NCBI RefSeq assembly: GCF_001555965.1
Contig: NZ_LSHX01000033.1
Span: 1-64,000 of the forward strand
DNA from: Sphingomonas sp. CCH21-G11
GTDB lineage: Bacteria > Pseudomonadota > Alphaproteobacteria > Sphingomonadales > Sphingomonadaceae
Direction: 5' to 3'
Length of the DNA stretch: 64,000 nt
Positions within the stretch are counted from its first letter, which is position 1; every line of letters begins with the position of its first letter. The translations under genes were made by a program, and so were the position numbers. This document shows positions 39,449 to 47,074 of this stretch, one piece after another. The notes below the pieces were generated by a model. It was not told the DNA's origin and did not search any database. It worked only from the letters and a program-made list of their open reading frames with translations.

Positions 39449-41494
39449 TCAGAAGTCCGGCAGCATGTCGGCGCTGCGACCCTGATTGATCGCGTGAGCG
39501 CGGATCAGCGTGCCGGTGGCGCCGGCGCGGTCCATCGCGTGCTTGTCGGCGATCGTGTCGGTGTCGTCGCTGTCCAGGCCGAGCAGGTCGAGCTGCTTTG
39601 GCGGCTCGGGTTTTTTGGCGGGTTCTTCGCCGAGGCCGGGGTGGCGCTGCTGTTGCAAGCCGCCGTCCTCATCCGCCTTCGCATCGTCATCGGGCTTGCC
39701 GAGCCGGGTATCGGGCGCGCGGACCAGTCCGCTCCAGTCGTTGGGGCGTGCCTGCGGCCGGTCGGGATAGTCTCCGGGCGCGGGCTGCGGCGGCGGTGCG
39801 ATCCGCTCGCGGAAATTGCGGTCCTCGTAATAGCGCAGCTTCCTCGCGCGGATCGGGGCCATGCCGGAGACAAGGACAAGCTCATCCTTGGGCGGGAGCT
39901 GCATCACCTCGCCGGTGGTCAGGAGTGGCCGGGCGGTCTCCTGCCGGCTGACCATGACGTGCGCCAGCCAGGGCGCGAGCCGGTGGCCGGCATAGTTGCG
40001 CATCGCGCGCTGTTCGGTGGCGATGCCGAGCGCGTCCGAAATCCGCCGCGCCGTGCGCTCGTCGTTGGTCGCAAACGCGACGCGGACATGGCAGTTGTCG
40101 AGGATCGAGTTGTGCTCGCCATAAGCCTTCTCGATCTGGTTCAAGGACTGCGCGATCAGGAAGGCGCGCACTCCATAGCCCGCGAGAAAGGCAAGACTGG
40201 TCTCGAAGAAGTCGAGCCGCCCCAATGCCGGGAACTCGTCGAGCATCATCAGGAGCTTGTGCTTGCCCGCCCTGGCGGGATCGGCATCGAGCTTTTCGGT
40301 GAGGCGGCGGCCGATCTGGTTGAGCACCAACCGCACCAGCGGCTTGGTGCGGCTGATGTCCGATGGCGGGATGACAAGGTAGAGCGAGACCGGATGGCCG
40401 GCCTCGACGAGATCGGCGATCCGCCAGTCGCAGCGCGATGTCACCGCGGCGACGGTCGGGTCGCGATAGAGCCCGAGAAACGACATTGCGGTGGAGAGGA
40501 CGCCGCTGCGCTCGTTCTCGCTCTTGTTGAGCACCTCGCGCGCCGCCGAGGCGACGACGGGATGGATCTGCGGCGCATCCTTCGTGCCGAGGTGATTGGT
40601 GGTCATCATCCGCCGGAGCGTGGCGGTGAACGGCCGCTGCGGGTCCGACAGGAATGTGGCTACCCGTGCGAGCGTCTTTTCTTCCTCCGCATAAAGGACG
40701 TGGAGGATCGCGCCGACCAGGAGCGAATGGGAGGTTTTCTCCCAGTGGTTGCGCCGTTCGAGCGCGCCTTCGGGATCGACCAGGATGTCGGCGATGTTCT
40801 GGACGTCGCGGACCTCATGCTCGCCGCGCCGGACCTCCAGCAGCGGGTTGTATTTGGCGGAAGCGGGATCGGTCGGATTGAACAGCAGGACGTGGGAGAA
40901 GCGCGCGCGCCAGCCGGCGGTGAGCTGCCAGTTCTCGCCCTTGATGTCGTGAACCACGGCGCTGCCGGTCCAGCCAAGCAGTGTCGGTATGACCAGCCCG
41001 ACGCCCTTGCCCGAACGGGTTGGCGCGAACGCCATGATATGTTCGGGGCCGTCATGCCGGAGATAGCGGCCGCGCGAGCGGCCCAGGAATACGCCGGCAT
41101 CACCGTAAAGGCCGGCCCGCTCGATCTCGTTCGGCCTGGCCCAGCGCGCCGAACCATAGGTGGTGACGTGACGCGACTGCCGCGCGCGCCAGAGCGAGCC
41201 TGCGATCGCCGCGCCGCAGCCGATGAAACCGCTCGCGCCGGCGAGCGCGCCGGCCTTGTCGAAAACATGCGGCGCATAGGCATCGTAGTGATACCACCAG
41301 GGGAAGAGCGCCCAGGGACGATAGACCGGCGTGCTTCCAGCCATGAACCAGGCCGGACCAAGTTCGGGCTGGTAGGCGAGCATCGCCGCCGCCCATTGGG
41401 TCGCCGCCCAGAGGCCCGCGATCACGATTGCGAACACGACAAGGATCTGGCCGATGAGCAATTTGGTCGGGGTCACGTTGAAGCTCCCGCCCAT
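39449..41494 (-). CDS. traG: Type IV coupling protein TraG (VirD4 family)
   Basis: A 681-residue coupling ATPase that brings the relaxase-DNA complex to the secretion channel. Two or three N-terminal membrane helices (LIGQILVVFAIVIAGLWAAT) precede Walker A MAFAPTRSGKGVGLVIPTLL and Walker B LMMLDEFPALGRLDFFE, followed by AFLIAQSLNQIEKAYGEHN. The C-terminus is a charged, proline-rich tail. Its stop lies 3 bases before the ribbon-helix-helix gene start, which makes it the first gene of the large transfer operon. Confidence 0.94.
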   Translation of the reverse strand: MGGSFNVTPTKLLIGQILVVFAIVIAGLWAATQWAAAMLAYQPELGPAWFMAGSTPVYRPWALFPWWYHYDAYAPHVFDKAGALAGASGFIGCGAAIAGSLWRARQSRHVTTYGSARWARPNEIERAGLYGDAGVFLGRSRGRYLRHDGPEHIMAFAPTRSGKGVGLVIPTLLGWTGSAVVHDIKGENWQLTAGWRARFSHVLLFNPTDPASAKYNPLLEVRRGEHEVRDVQNIADILVDPEGALERRNHWEKTSHSLLVGAILHVLYAEEEKTLARVATFLSDPQRPFTATLRRMMTTNHLGTKDAPQIHPVVASAAREVLNKSENERSGVLSTAMSFLGLYRDPTVAAVTSRCDWRIADLVEAGHPVSLYLVIPPSDISRTKPLVRLVLNQIGRRLTEKLDADPARAGKHKLLMMLDEFPALGRLDFFETSLAFLAGYGVRAFLIAQSLNQIEKAYGEHNSILDNCHVRVAFATNDERTARRISDALGIATEQRAMRNYAGHRLAPWLAHVMVSRQETARPLLTTGEVMQLPPKDELVLVSGMAPIRARKLRYYEDRNFRERIAPPPQPAPGDYPDRPQARPNDWSGLVRAPDTRLGKPDDDAKADEDGGLQQQRHPGLGEEPAKKPEPPKQLDLLGLDSDDTDTIADKHAMDRAGATGTLIRAHAINQGRSADMLPDF

Positions 41495-41818
41495 ACCGCC
41501 GGATGCGGTCGGGGCGCGGCTTCAAGACTCGGCTATGGGCCGCCCGAAATGAACGGAGCCGCTGGGGGCTGGTGGGTGACCGAAGGAGATCACTCGTCGG
41601 CGACTGACTCAATATTCCAGCTCTGTTCTTTTGATCGAGCTATGACCCGAGTTGATGATTCTGCCCTGTCGTTGTCCCTCGAGGTGGCACTGACCACCAC
41701 ACCGCACCGCCGATGACCCGCTACACCCTGCAAAAATCCGAGCTGCAAATTCGGGCTTGCGTGTCGGATTATCAGACATTATATCGCATTTAATGTAGTG
41801 AAATCGTGCGAGGCATGC
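41495..41818. other. Divergent promoter region between traG and the cargo operon
   Basis: 324 bases without a gene. The left part must hold the traG/trb promoter, although no clear consensus is seen. The right part is AT-rich and holds the cargo-operon promoter and a palindrome (separate entry). Confidence 0.5.
41757..41784 (+). promoter_or_regulatory. Promoter with embedded palindromic operator for the cargo operon
   Basis: A -35-like TTGCGT (41757-41762) and a -10-like TTATAT (41779-41784) are separated by 16 bases. The spacer is filled by GTCGGATTATCAGAC (41763-41777), a 15-base palindrome with one mismatch pair. An operator between -35 and -10 fits repression by the XRE protein encoded second in the operon. 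The assignment is by inspection. Confidence 0.45.
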
Positions 41819-42157
41819 ATGGCGACAATCGCTCCTCCGCAGCCCGCGGCAACCGCGTTTCCCAAAGCCGACGCCATTAGGGCGTTGGTCGACGAACTGC
41901 TGCAAGTGGCCAGGGCTGAGGCACAGGTGCGCGGAATTGCCCTGCCTCCGGAAAACCCGAAGATCATCCAGGCGCCCGTGCCACTCGACTCCTTGTCCGT
42001 GGTCGACACGCTTTGCGCGGTGGAGCAGGTCCTCGACATCGAGCTTCGCGACAGCATCGTCCGCACCGGCGGCTACAATTCGATCGAGAAGGCGATTGAC
42101 GACCTCCTCCCTAAGATCGAACGCGTCTGGGTTAAGAAGAAAGGGTCGAAGCCATGA
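41819..42157 (+). CDS. Acyl-carrier-protein-like small protein
   Basis: A 112-residue protein. Residues ~55-100 match the helix II region of acyl carrier proteins: PLDSLSVVDTLCAVEQVLDI holds a DSL triplet with S58 where carrier proteins receive phosphopantetheine, and NSIEKAIDDLLPKIE looks like the last helix. The N-terminal half is a longer helix than usual. No partner synthase is encoded nearby, so it may be a carrier for a small group or an apo-protein that only shares the fold. The start at 41819 has GAGG upstream; its stop overlaps the XRE start by 4 bases. The family call is mine from motif reading and needs a profile search. Confidence 0.55.
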   Translation: MATIAPPQPAATAFPKADAIRALVDELLQVARAEAQVRGIALPPENPKIIQAPVPLDSLSVVDTLCAVEQVLDIELRDSIVRTGGYNSIEKAIDDLLPKIERVWVKKKGSKP

Positions 42158-42528
42158 CCAATCTCGCACTCCGCCAGGAAGGCGACGAGCAGGAGCGGCG
42201 GCGCTTGGGCGACCGTCTGCGCGAAGCACGGAAATATCTCGGCCTCAAGCAGGAAGAAGTTGCTGCCTATCTCAAGATTCCCCGGACCGCGCTTACCGAT
42301 ATCGAGAATGGCCAGCGCCGCGTTGAAGCGATCGAACTGACGCGGCTTGCCCGTCTTTACCGCCAGTCGGTGGCCTATTTTACCGGCGAAGACGAGGCCT
42401 CCGCGAGCCTTCCCGCCGATGTCGCCCATCTGGCGCGACGCGTTGCGGCCTTGTCGACTGAGGACCGGGCCGAGCTGAGCCGGTTTGCCGAATATCTCCG
42501 CTCGCGGTCTGGCGGCGAACGGAGCTGA
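42154..42528 (+). CDS. XRE family transcriptional regulator
   Basis: A 124-residue protein with a Cro/CI-type helix-turn-helix: RLREARKYLGLKQEEVAAYL then IPRTALTDIENGQRRVEAIE. The C-terminal helices may dimerise. It is immediately followed by an ImmA/IrrE zinc peptidase gene, the classical pairing in which the peptidase cuts or inactivates the repressor in response to stress. It probably binds the palindrome in the operon promoter. Confidence 0.88.
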   Translation: MTNLALRQEGDEQERRRLGDRLREARKYLGLKQEEVAAYLKIPRTALTDIENGQRRVEAIELTRLARLYRQSVAYFTGEDEASASLPADVAHLARRVAALSTEDRAELSRFAEYLRSRSGGERS

Positions 42529-42531
42529 TCG

Positions 42532-43542
42532 ATGGCGTCGGATTATGCGAGCGCGGTTCGCGCTGGTACGATGGCAGCGGGCCGCCTGCATCGCGAACTC
42601 GATACGCGCGCACTGATCGAGACCCAAGGCGGCAGCGTCGATGTCTTCGGCGCGATCCATGCCGTGGGTCTACCCTTGCTGCTTCGTCCTCTGAAAGGCC
42701 TGCTCGGCGCCTATCTCAGCGCACCTGCTCCTGGCGTTCTCGTCACGACGGAACGACCGATGAGCATCCAGCGCTTCACGGCCGCGCACGAACTCGGGCA
42801 TTTTTCGATGCGACACGAGCCGAGCCTCGACGATGAGAGCATCCTGCGCCGGATGCCGATGTCGCCCGAACCGGGAAACAACTTCGAGGAAACCGAAGCC
42901 GACGCCTTTGCGATCGCCTTCATGATGCCGAAATGGCTGGTGCTCGCGCACAGCGCGCGACAAGGATGGCAGATCGATCATTTCCGGCGCCCCAATGTCG
43001 TCTATCAGCTCTCGCTGCGGATCGGCGCCAGCTATGAGGCGACGTGCCGCACCCTGGTTCGCTACAATCTGATTTCGCCATCGGTGATGACCGACCTGCT
43101 CCGGACGCAGCCGCGCAGCCTGAAGGTCGATCTCCTCAAGGACTATCGGCCCGACAACTATCGCGGCGACGTCTGGCTGCTGACCGAGCGCGATGCCGGC
43201 TCGCGGATCGATGGCAGTCGCAATGATCTTTTCGTGCTGCAGCTCGAAGAACATAGCGGCGGTGGGTATCTCTGGGATCTCGACCAACTGATCGCCAGCG
43301 GCTTCGCCGTCGTTCGAGACGAGCGTGAGGCAATCGACGGCGATGGCATCGGTGGTCCCGTTGTCCGCCGTGTCACCGCGGCGCCCGATGCGCCGCGGCG
43401 CGGCCGCATGTCGCTCGACGAGCGGCGGCCGTGGCAGCCTGCGCCGGCCCTCACCAGCCTGACGCTCGATTTCGACCTCACCGGCCCGGAACAGACGGGC
43501 CTGTCGCGCGCCGAACGGCGGCACCTGCTCGAGGCCGCCTGA
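42532..43542 (+). CDS. ImmA/IrrE family zinc metallopeptidase
   Basis: A 336-residue protein. The zincin motif HELGH is at residues 86-90 (FTAAHELGHFSMRHEP), and the third ligand region is NNFEETEADAFAIAFMMPKW. The C-terminal half (LLTERDAGSRIDGSRNDLF onward) is an extra domain not present in short ImmA proteins and may be the sensor. It starts 3 bases after the XRE stop. In known pairs, ImmA cleaves the XRE repressor to turn genes on. Confidence 0.85.
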   Translation: MASDYASAVRAGTMAAGRLHRELDTRALIETQGGSVDVFGAIHAVGLPLLLRPLKGLLGAYLSAPAPGVLVTTERPMSIQRFTAAHELGHFSMRHEPSLDDESILRRMPMSPEPGNNFEETEADAFAIAFMMPKWLVLAHSARQGWQIDHFRRPNVVYQLSLRIGASYEATCRTLVRYNLISPSVMTDLLRTQPRSLKVDLLKDYRPDNYRGDVWLLTERDAGSRIDGSRNDLFVLQLEEHSGGGYLWDLDQLIASGFAVVRDEREAIDGDGIGGPVVRRVTAAPDAPRRGRMSLDERRPWQPAPALTSLTLDFDLTGPEQTGLSRAERRHLLEAA

Positions 43543-43548
43543 CGCCCC

Positions 43549-44229
43549 ATGATCGATATCGTCCGTGACCTTCGGCCGCTGTTCGGGCCTGCGCGCGATC
43601 AAGGCGCGCGGCCGACATGCCTCGCATTCGCCGCGAGCGACACCCACGCCGGGCTTCGCGACGGCTGGGCACCGCTGTCGTGTGAATTCGCCTTTTATGC
43701 CGCGCAGAAACGGGCGGGCAGACCGCCGACGAGCGGCGCACTGCTATCCACAATGCTGGACGCGCTACGGCTCGATGGCCAACCCGACGAGAAAGGCTGG
43801 CCGTATCTGGCAGCGGTTCCAGCCGATCATCGACTGTGGACGCCGCCGGCGACCGTTGGCCCGCTCTATGGCCGCAACGGACAGAGGGATGGAACCGACC
43901 TGTCATCCATCCTTGCCGCGCTGGATCGTGACACGCCGGTGCTCATGCTGACGATGCTGTCACGGTCTTTCTTCCAGCCGCGCGGTGATGGCGTCGTCGA
44001 TCCGGCGAACGACGAACTCCCCGAGCCAGCGCAACGGCACGCGGTCGTCGCGGTCGGGCATGGAACCGTGGACGGCACCCCGGCCATTCTCATCCGCAAC
44101 AGCTGGGGACCAGGTTGGGGCTTGGAAGGCCACGCCTGGCTTACTGAGCGCTTTCTAGCGCCGCGCCTTTTCGCCACGGCAAATTTGACGGAGGAAGTCG
44201 ATGTATCTTCCCATACCGCCGCAGCCTGA
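43549..44229 (+). CDS. Papain-like C1 family cysteine peptidase
   Basis: A 226-residue protein with a complete papain catalytic set: oxyanion Gln Q18 and nucleophile C24 in RDQGARPTCLAFA, H164 in RHAVVAVGHG and N184 in IRNSWGPGWGLEGHAWL. There is no signal peptide or propeptide, so it would act in the cytoplasm, which is unusual for this family in bacteria. It starts 6 bases after the ImmA gene, and the next gene begins inside its 3' end. A toxin, effector or processing role within the system is plausible. Confidence 0.8.
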   Translation: MIDIVRDLRPLFGPARDQGARPTCLAFAASDTHAGLRDGWAPLSCEFAFYAAQKRAGRPPTSGALLSTMLDALRLDGQPDEKGWPYLAAVPADHRLWTPPATVGPLYGRNGQRDGTDLSSILAALDRDTPVLMLTMLSRSFFQPRGDGVVDPANDELPEPAQRHAVVAVGHGTVDGTPAILIRNSWGPGWGLEGHAWLTERFLAPRLFATANLTEEVDVSSHTAAA

Positions 44230-44980
44230 CTGCGTTGCTGGCTGGCGCGAGGCGGTCCGGCTCGTCGACCTCGCCACCGGACACCAGGCGCAGAATGTCG
44301 TCATCTCCGTGGCCGAGCCGACTGCGCGCGCAACACTCGCCGATCCCGTCGTGGCGGAAGTCGATGCCTTCCTTTCGGGCCATGGCAAGAAGCCCATCGA
44401 GACGGTCGCCAACACGATTTTTCCGGCAGCGCTGTACAGGCGCTACGGCGCGCCGCAATTCTTCGACCGGTTTCGCGACAACGTGCTGCCGAAGGTCCGG
44501 AGGTCGGGCGCTTGGTCGGGCTATTATTTCGAACGGATGATGGAATTGCCCCGCGCCGACGGCCAGCCAATCAATCAAATCTGGGGCATCGTCGAGCGCC
44601 TGCGCAACCCGAACGTCCGAGCGCTCAACAAATTCGAACTGCTGATCTTCGACCCCGCCCGCGACGTGAATGACTCGCCCTACGGCGGTCAGTGCCTGAG
44701 CTTTGCCAGTCTCAAGCTGATCGGCAAGGGCGACGATCGTCGCCTCGGCATGACCGCGCTCTACCGCAATCACTACTATATCGAAAAACTGCTCGGCAAT
44801 CTGATCGGCCTCGGCCGTCTGCTCGAATTCATCGCCAAGGAAGGCGGGGTCGCGCTGGGTCCGCTCACGATCGTCTCGACCAACGCCACGGTCGACACCG
44901 CCAACTGGAACCGCGGCGATCTTAAGCAACTCTTTGAACGCTGCGATCAGGCGAGCGCACATCTCCGTGCTGCGGCGTGA
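44201..44980 (+). CDS. Thymidylate-synthase-like protein
   Basis: A 259-residue protein. C165 in SPYGGQCLSF aligns with the nucleophile of ThyA. R189 in TALYRNHYYIEKLLGN aligns with the phosphate-binding arginine, and N200 lies 11 residues later exactly as in ThyA (R166-N177 in E. coli). The flanking LLEFIAKEGGVALGPLTIVS matches the next helix-strand. ThyA's D169 is replaced by Tyr, and the ribose-binding His/Tyr region is not conserved. Family relatives also hydroxymethylate dCMP or dUMP. GGAGGAA precedes the ATG, which lies 29 bases inside the peptidase gene. A modified-nucleotide role is inferred. Confidence 0.68.
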   Translation: MYLPIPPQPDCVAGWREAVRLVDLATGHQAQNVVISVAEPTARATLADPVVAEVDAFLSGHGKKPIETVANTIFPAALYRRYGAPQFFDRFRDNVLPKVRRSGAWSGYYFERMMELPRADGQPINQIWGIVERLRNPNVRALNKFELLIFDPARDVNDSPYGGQCLSFASLKLIGKGDDRRLGMTALYRNHYYIEKLLGNLIGLGRLLEFIAKEGGVALGPLTIVSTNATVDTANWNRGDLKQLFERCDQASAHLRAAA

Positions 44981-45651
44981 GGCGCGCCCAACGGCAGTTC
45001 TAGCGGCTCATCGTTGTCATCCGCGACACCGTACAGGCTGAACATGCCCTCGATGAACTCGCGCTGCCCGCCGTAGCTCGGATGGCGGACCGCGGTGGTC
45101 GGAATGTCGAGACCGTCCAGCGCCAGGTGAGCGTCGCGCCCGATCGCGACGATCTGGCGGGGCCGGATCATTGACACGAGGGCTTGCAATATCGGCCAGG
45201 TCGCCTCGCGCTCGCTTCGCGTGTGGCATCGGTTCGACATCGGATCATCCGCTTCATGGGGATGGAACGGGAAAACGTTCCAGAGCATGACAGGCTGACC
45301 GATCCGCTCTAGCACACGCCAGACGATCGCCGCGGTGCGCTCCGCCACGGCGGGTCCCTGCGTCGCACGTTCAAATGCGATGCCGCCCATCAGCGTGCCG
45401 GCATGTCCGAGGTGAATTTCGTCGGTCAGCGGTACGCCCGTACGCCGCCCCCCGCGATAGCCGAGATCACGCGCGATCCAGATCGTTTCGACGCGATGAT
45501 CAAGCGCCGCGGTGAGCAGCATTTCGAGATTGTCGCGGCGCCGGGCGGCGGCGTCGCTGCGGTCATGGACCGTGCAGCGATCGCGCCAGGGATTGAACAC
45601 TGAGGGAAGTTCGGTCGCCGCCAGGGTGGACACAAAGGATTTCGGGGTCAT
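44947..45651 (-). CDS. Uracil-DNA-glycosylase superfamily protein with altered motif 1
   Basis: A 234-residue protein. WIARDLGYRGGRRTGVPLTD occupies the place of the usual GEAPGxxGCRxTG, MLWNVFPFHPH is the second block, IVAIGRDAHLAL the third, and VRHPSYGGQREFIEG carries the catalytic-loop histidine (H190). The fold match is good, but the canonical GEAPG is ARDLG, so activity or specificity may differ. The start overlaps the MazG-domain stop (ATGA). The 3' end overlaps the convergent thymidylate-synthase-like gene by 34 bases. Confidence 0.78.
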   Translation of the reverse strand: MTPKSFVSTLAATELPSVFNPWRDRCTVHDRSDAAARRRDNLEMLLTAALDHRVETIWIARDLGYRGGRRTGVPLTDEIHLGHAGTLMGGIAFERATQGPAVAERTAAIVWRVLERIGQPVMLWNVFPFHPHEADDPMSNRCHTRSEREATWPILQALVSMIRPRQIVAIGRDAHLALDGLDIPTTAVRHPSYGGQREFIEGMFSLYGVADDNDEPLELPLGAPHAAARRCALA

Positions 45652-46826
45652 GACGGCAATTCCTTGATACGCAGGCGGCGATTGGCGAAGTCGATCAGGA
45701 CGCGGCCGCGCCGATGCTCCTGAAGGAAGCGGAAAGCCGTATAGCCCTGGAGGATCGCTTCCTCCCAAAGCCACAGCGGACAGCGTTCTGATTCGTAGCC
45801 GGCGACGAACTGGCGGACATGCTTCAGCATGTCCAGCGGAAGGCCACCGCGCTTCACGTTTTCAAAGTACCGGAGTTGCTGCGCTTGTCCGAAAATCCAG
45901 GAAGTTATGCCCTCTTCGATGAGAATCGCCCGAGCACCGTCTTCGGCGTCGTCGAGTTTCGGATCGCTCTTGCGCTTGAGACGGAGCAGCGCACGCAGCA
46001 CTGGCGACCAGCCAAGCACCGCGACATAAGCGTAGTGAAAGACATCGTGGAAACGATAGTCGTCGGGTTCGAGCGCGTTGTCGGTGAGCCGGTCGCCGAC
46101 ATACACACCGCTTGAGCGTTGATACACGAATGTCTGCCCGCGAACGGTGCGTTCATAGACGTCGATCGCCATCCGCCGCGGCAATTGCTCTTCTGGGTCG
46201 AGCGCCGCATCGGTCGGCGCCGGATAGATGCGCTCGCGCGGCCAGCGATCGAAGATCTTGTGAAGATTCTTCACGGCGGCAGCCTCGATGGTAACACCGG
46301 ATTCGTTTGCCGCCTGGATCAACCGGCGCATGACCGCGACCAGCCGGCCCGCGAGTGCTTCGCGGTCCTTCGCAAGACCGCCCGCCTGGAAATCGTTGAT
46401 GAGCAGCCCAACGTCGCCTGCCAGCGCGAGCAGGCTATGCTCGAACTGCGGCATCGGTGCCTTGGCAAGCGGAATGTGCTGCGGCTGCAGCGCATGGAAA
46501 CTGAGCGTTTCGTTGCCGCCCGTCTGCCATTGTCCGCCGTTTGTCGCCGCGGCGGCAGCGATGTCGCTGAGCGCCATGCGGCTGCGCCGTGCGATCGCCG
46601 CCAGATACCAAAGGACGTCACCAAGCTCTTCCGCGACGGCGTGAGCGTAACCCAGGTAGGAGGCATCGTCGCGCTGCTTTTTCTTGGCCTCACTGAGCAA
46701 GCTGCCGACTTCGCCGAAAAGGCCAAGCATCGAGAAGCCCAGTGCGCGGCCACCGCTGCGTTGATCAGTCCGCGCGGCCTGCTTCGCATAATCCGCAACA
46801 GTGAGAGCTTCGAAATCCTCGCTCAT
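45648..46826 (-). CDS. MazG-like nucleotide pyrophosphohydrolase domain protein
   Basis: A 392-residue protein. The N-terminal ~90 residues form a MazG-like all-alpha NTP pyrophosphatase: E39 and E46 in LFGEVGSLLSEAKKK, then E67 and D70 in VAEELGDVLWYLAAIAR. A second helical region (residues ~120-180) may repeat the fold. The C-terminal part has YRFHDVFHYAYVAVLGWSPV and is not assigned. MazG enzymes hydrolyse (d)NTPs, including aberrant ones. It sits between the ribbon-helix-helix and glycosylase genes with 4-base overlaps on both sides. Confidence 0.78.
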   Translation of the reverse strand: MSEDFEALTVADYAKQAARTDQRSGGRALGFSMLGLFGEVGSLLSEAKKKQRDDASYLGYAHAVAEELGDVLWYLAAIARRSRMALSDIAAAAATNGGQWQTGGNETLSFHALQPQHIPLAKAPMPQFEHSLLALAGDVGLLINDFQAGGLAKDREALAGRLVAVMRRLIQAANESGVTIEAAAVKNLHKIFDRWPRERIYPAPTDAALDPEEQLPRRMAIDVYERTVRGQTFVYQRSSGVYVGDRLTDNALEPDDYRFHDVFHYAYVAVLGWSPVLRALLRLKRKSDPKLDDAEDGARAILIEEGITSWIFGQAQQLRYFENVKRGGLPLDMLKHVRQFVAGYESERCPLWLWEEAILQGYTAFRFLQEHRRGRVLIDFANRRLRIKELPS

Positions 46827-47023
46827 CGCCTGCCCTTCCGGCGATCCGATATCGCGTCTGCGGGGACGCTCACGCCATAGGCTTCAAGTGCCCGCAGTAC
46901 GATCATCCGGATCGGCTCGCGGGAATCGAGCGACCGTTGACCGAGATCGCGTTTCGTAACGGCAGGAATCTGCACCTGAAGATGCTCGTCGCCGACATCG
47001 GTTTGCGCTGCGATATTTTTCAT
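46823..47023 (-). CDS. Small ribbon-helix-helix-like protein, probable autorepressor
   Basis: A 66-residue protein. LQVQIPAVTKRDLGQRSLDS followed by REPIRMIVLRALEAYGV fits a ribbon-helix-helix fold (strand, helix, helix). An upstream ATG at 47047 would add 8 residues. The start codons lie inside TTTCATGAAA-type palindromes, as expected for an autoregulated operon head. It is followed, with overlap, by the MazG-domain and glycosylase genes. An antitoxin role is an alternative. Confidence 0.6.
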   Translation of the reverse strand: MKNIAAQTDVGDEHLQVQIPAVTKRDLGQRSLDSREPIRMIVLRALEAYGVSVPADAISDRRKGRR

Positions 47024-47053
47024 GAATCCATGAAAACATAATTTCATGAAAAT
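47017..47053. promoter_or_regulatory. Tandem TTTCATGAAA palindromes, probable operator
   Basis: TTTTCATG-aatc-CATGAAAA (47017-47036) has two perfect 8-base arms. TTTCATGAAA (47042-47051) is a perfect 10-base palindrome sharing the same half-site TTTCATG. They lie over the start of the ribbon-helix-helix gene and 22 bases beyond the relaxase stop. This is a typical autoregulatory operator for such proteins. Confidence 0.55.
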
Positions 47054-47074
47054 AGAAAGCCCGAATCCTCCGGA

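Noticed and set aside
39446..41716. 756-codon plus-strand frame opposite traG
   Set aside because: Shadow of the coupling protein, no motifs.
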